Source of the DNA: an uncultured Rubrobacteraceae bacterium
GTDB taxonomy: Bacteria > Actinomycetota > Rubrobacteria > Rubrobacterales > Rubrobacteraceae
Length of the DNA stretch: 32,297 bases
NCBI GenBank assembly: GCA_902806085.1
Contig: CADCVH010000065.1
Coordinates: 1-32,297, forward strand
Direction: 5' to 3'
The position numbers were made by a program, and so were the translations under genes. Positions 31,025 to 32,297 of this stretch are shown piece after piece (position 1 is the first letter of the stretch; each line of letters starts with the position of its first letter). The notes under the pieces were generated by a model. The model was not told the DNA's origin, searched no databases, and saw nothing but the letters and a program-made list of their open reading frames with translations.

Positions 31025-31660
31025 ATGGAATTCCGGAGCAGCGTGGTCGTCCTCGCGGTCGGAGGGGTATTCGGCGCGGCCACGTCTCTCGTCAACGACG
31101 TGTGCTCGCCCTACGGGACGATCGGGAGCCGGATTGTTGGCTCGGCTTGGGCGTGGGCCGCGGAGATCGCGGAGGTCGCAAGCCTATTGATCGGCCAAGG
31201 CTGGGCGTGGGCGGGGCTTGCGGTGGCCTTGGGGTGGCTGGCAGGAACCGGTGCTCGGGGGGCTGTCGCCGGCGTTCTGTCCCTGGTCGCTGCTACGACG
31301 GCTTACTACGGCATGGACTCGGTCCTCATAGAAGGAGGCCCGGAAGGAAGGTTCGCCGGATTTTGGCACGAGACGCGTTTCTGGTGGCTGGCGAGCGTGG
31401 CCTTCGGGCCGGCCCTCGGTGCGCTGGGCGCGGGTATCGGGCGCCCCGGTGCGATCGGTCTCCTAGCGGGCCTGACGGTGCCGGTCGGCGCGACCGTCCA
31501 GACGATCTGGCTACCGAGCGGCCCGATGGCGACCCCGGCCGAGCACTGGGCGCGGGCGATCGTACTGGTGGGCGCCGCGATGGTCACGAGTTGTGTCATC
31601 GCGCGGTTTGGTGCCTCTCTGAAGGGTAGAAGGATGTCGCGGGACGGCAGCCGTGACTAA
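31025..31660 (+). CDS. Small multi-pass membrane protein (resembles DUF6518-type proteins)
   Basis: From ATG 31025 the product is 211 residues with about five or six hydrophobic segments. FGAATSLVNDVCSPYGTIGSRIVGSAWAWA, then GAVAGVLSLVAATTAYYGMDSV, is a pattern I associate with DUF6518 membrane proteins; the family name is tentative. The open frame extends back to 30902, but that part runs through repeats C and the inverted repeat and looks non-coding. TACCCT ends 6 nt before the ATG, so the mRNA may be leaderless. The gene is enclosed by 33-bp inverted repeats. Function unknown. Confidence 0.78.
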   Translation: MEFRSSVVVLAVGGVFGAATSLVNDVCSPYGTIGSRIVGSAWAWAAEIAEVASLLIGQGWAWAGLAVALGWLAGTGARGAVAGVLSLVAATTAYYGMDSVLIEGGPEGRFAGFWHETRFWWLASVAFGPALGALGAGIGRPGAIGLLAGLTVPVGATVQTIWLPSGPMATPAEHWARAIVLVGAAMVTSCVIARFGASLKGRRMSRDGSRD

Positions 31661-31672
31661 TGATCGAGGCCA

Positions 31673-31702
31673 GCTCAAGGTCGGGAGTGACCGACCTTGA
31701 GC
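31673..31702. terminator. Bidirectional-type terminator hairpin
   Basis: GCTCAAGGTCGG (31673-31684) and CCGACCTTGAGC (31691-31702) form a perfect 12-bp stem with a 6-nt loop, 12 bp after the membrane-protein stop. ATTTT follows at 31709-31713. Confidence 0.8.
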
Positions 31703-31726
31703 CTATCGATTTTCCGTCAGCGGTGC

Positions 31727-31759
31727 TCCAGCCATGCGTCGCAGGGATCGTGAGCAGGT
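31727..31759 (-). repeat. Right 33-bp inverted repeat flanking the 31025 gene
   Basis: On the minus strand this reads ACCTGCTCACGA... and matches 30959-30991 at 30 of 33 positions. The three differences are single substitutions. It lies beyond the gene's terminator, in a 190-bp non-coding segment. Confidence 0.85.
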
Positions 31760-31847
31760 TTGGTTCGCATAGTCTCGGTCGTATCGCCTCGGGGTCCATC
31801 TTCGCATAATATCCCGCGAAGGTATTACGTCCCCTTGCTGGGGCTAT

Positions 31848-31881
31848 ACCGGACCACACGCCATATCTGCAGCGGTCCGGT
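31848..31881 (-). terminator. Hairpin downstream of the SnoaL-like gene
   Basis: ACCGGACC (31848-31855) pairs perfectly with GGTCCGGT (31874-31881) over an 18-nt loop, 15 bp after the minus-strand stop at 31897. A smaller CCCC/GGGG hairpin follows at 31831-31843. No T-run is present. Confidence 0.45.
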
Positions 31882-31896
31882 CGCTCCGGTCCGGCC

Positions 31897-32297
31897 TCAG
31901 GCGAACACCCGCGGGTTGCCCACGACGGAGAAGACTTGGATCGCGAGCGCCGCGATCTTCCACCCGTCCGGCGTCCTGACGAGGCGGTCCACGTACCGCG
32001 CCCGCAGGGTGGCGTCTTCGCCGCCCTCGAGGCCGGGGACGTGGTGATGGCCGACGAAATACGAGCTGCTCGTCGCCTCATCGCCCCGCACATCGATGAG
32101 GAAGTTGCCGTAGAGCTGCTGCGTGCCCATCTCCGACGCCGGCCTGCGGAAGGATTGCCCGAACACCTCCACCAGCTTGGCCTTGGGCACCGTGTCCCGC
32201 GGGACGCCCAGGGCGGGCAGGTCGGCGTCGACCTCGTCGGCAAAGAGCGAGCCGAACAGGTCCCAGTCCCTCGTGTCCAGGGCCAGCGCGAAGCGGT
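31897..32297 (-). CDS. SnoaL-like / nuclear transport factor 2 family protein (5' truncated by window)
   Basis: The frame is open from the window edge to a TGA at 31899-31897, giving about 133 residues. RFALALDTRDWDLFGSLFADEVDADL is the typical start of the second helix of an SnoaL-like cone-shaped alpha/beta barrel. TSSSYFVGHHHVPG and ARYVDRLVRTPDGWKIAALAIQVFSVVGN are the following strands. The internal starts seen at 32190 and 32243 are not needed, because homologous sequence continues upstream of them to the window end. Members include polyketide cyclases, hydratases and isomerases, but many have no known activity; here the catalytic residues cannot be judged. Confidence 0.85.
   Translation of the reverse strand, partial: RFALALDTRDWDLFGSLFADEVDADLPALGVPRDTVPKAKLVEVFGQSFRRPASEMGTQQLYGNFLIDVRGDEATSSSYFVGHHHVPGLEGGEDATLRARYVDRLVRTPDGWKIAALAIQVFSVVGNPRVFA

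Noticed and set aside
31760-32047. 95-codon plus-strand ORF near the right edge
   Set aside because: Overlaps the SnoaL-like gene on the other strand, which has clear family sequence; the first part crosses non-coding repeats.
1-32297. tRNA, rRNA, CRISPR array, IS transposase, phage genes, replication origin
   Set aside because: None seen: no cloverleaf with a conserved T-loop, no regular spacer array, no transposase, integrase or phage motif, and no DnaA-box cluster.

Overview
The window is a high-GC, densely packed bacterial segment with no rRNA, tRNA, phage, IS element or CRISPR array. Protein motifs are those of the deep-branching Actinobacteriota, most like Rubrobacter. The basis is an actinobacterial-type UvrA N-terminus, an S1 protein with four S1 domains and a basic tail, a PucR/CdaR regulator beside amt, and several small proteins without clear relatives elsewhere. 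The genus is an inference from gene content, not a database result.

Layout. (1) 1-2830: the end of livH, then livM, livG and livF, a branched-chain amino acid ABC importer operon. (2) 2831-4156: a leader region, a small unrecognised protein and an ECF sigma factor lacking most of region 4. (3) 4187-11796: polA, rpsA, coaE, a lytic transglycosylase, a small coiled-coil lipoprotein and uvrB. (4) 11776-14445: a small antisense ORF, a CPBP protease, a TetR regulator and a divergent membrane protein sharing one palindromic operator with tetR. (5) 14519-18244 (minus strand): a PH-like protein, amt and a PucR regulator. (6) 18395-21241: uvrA, followed by a heptamer-repeat inverted element. (7) 21430-26837: an unrecognised helical protein, a Gly/Pro/Ala-rich membrane protein, an APC permease, a type I phosphodiesterase and a membrane protein. 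(8) 26878-28716: uvrC. (9) 28717-32297: small secreted, coiled-coil and membrane proteins separated by members of a dispersed intergenic repeat family, then a partial SnoaL/NTF2-like gene.

All three excinuclease genes plus polA, the enzyme that fills the excised gap, lie within 25 kb as separate transcription units, so the window holds a near-complete nucleotide excision repair set. polA and uvrC have a perfect TATAAT ending 7-8 nt before the start codon, so their mRNAs should be leaderless. uvrA, and possibly uvrB, appear to start at an AUC codon behind a good Shine-Dalgarno sequence. The most interesting non-coding features are these start sites, a strong hairpin that contains the coaE start codon, the telomere-like heptamer element after uvrA, the repeat family at 28.8-30.95 kb, the inverted repeats around the 31025-31660 gene, and the palindromes upstream of amt and between tetR and its divergent neighbour.
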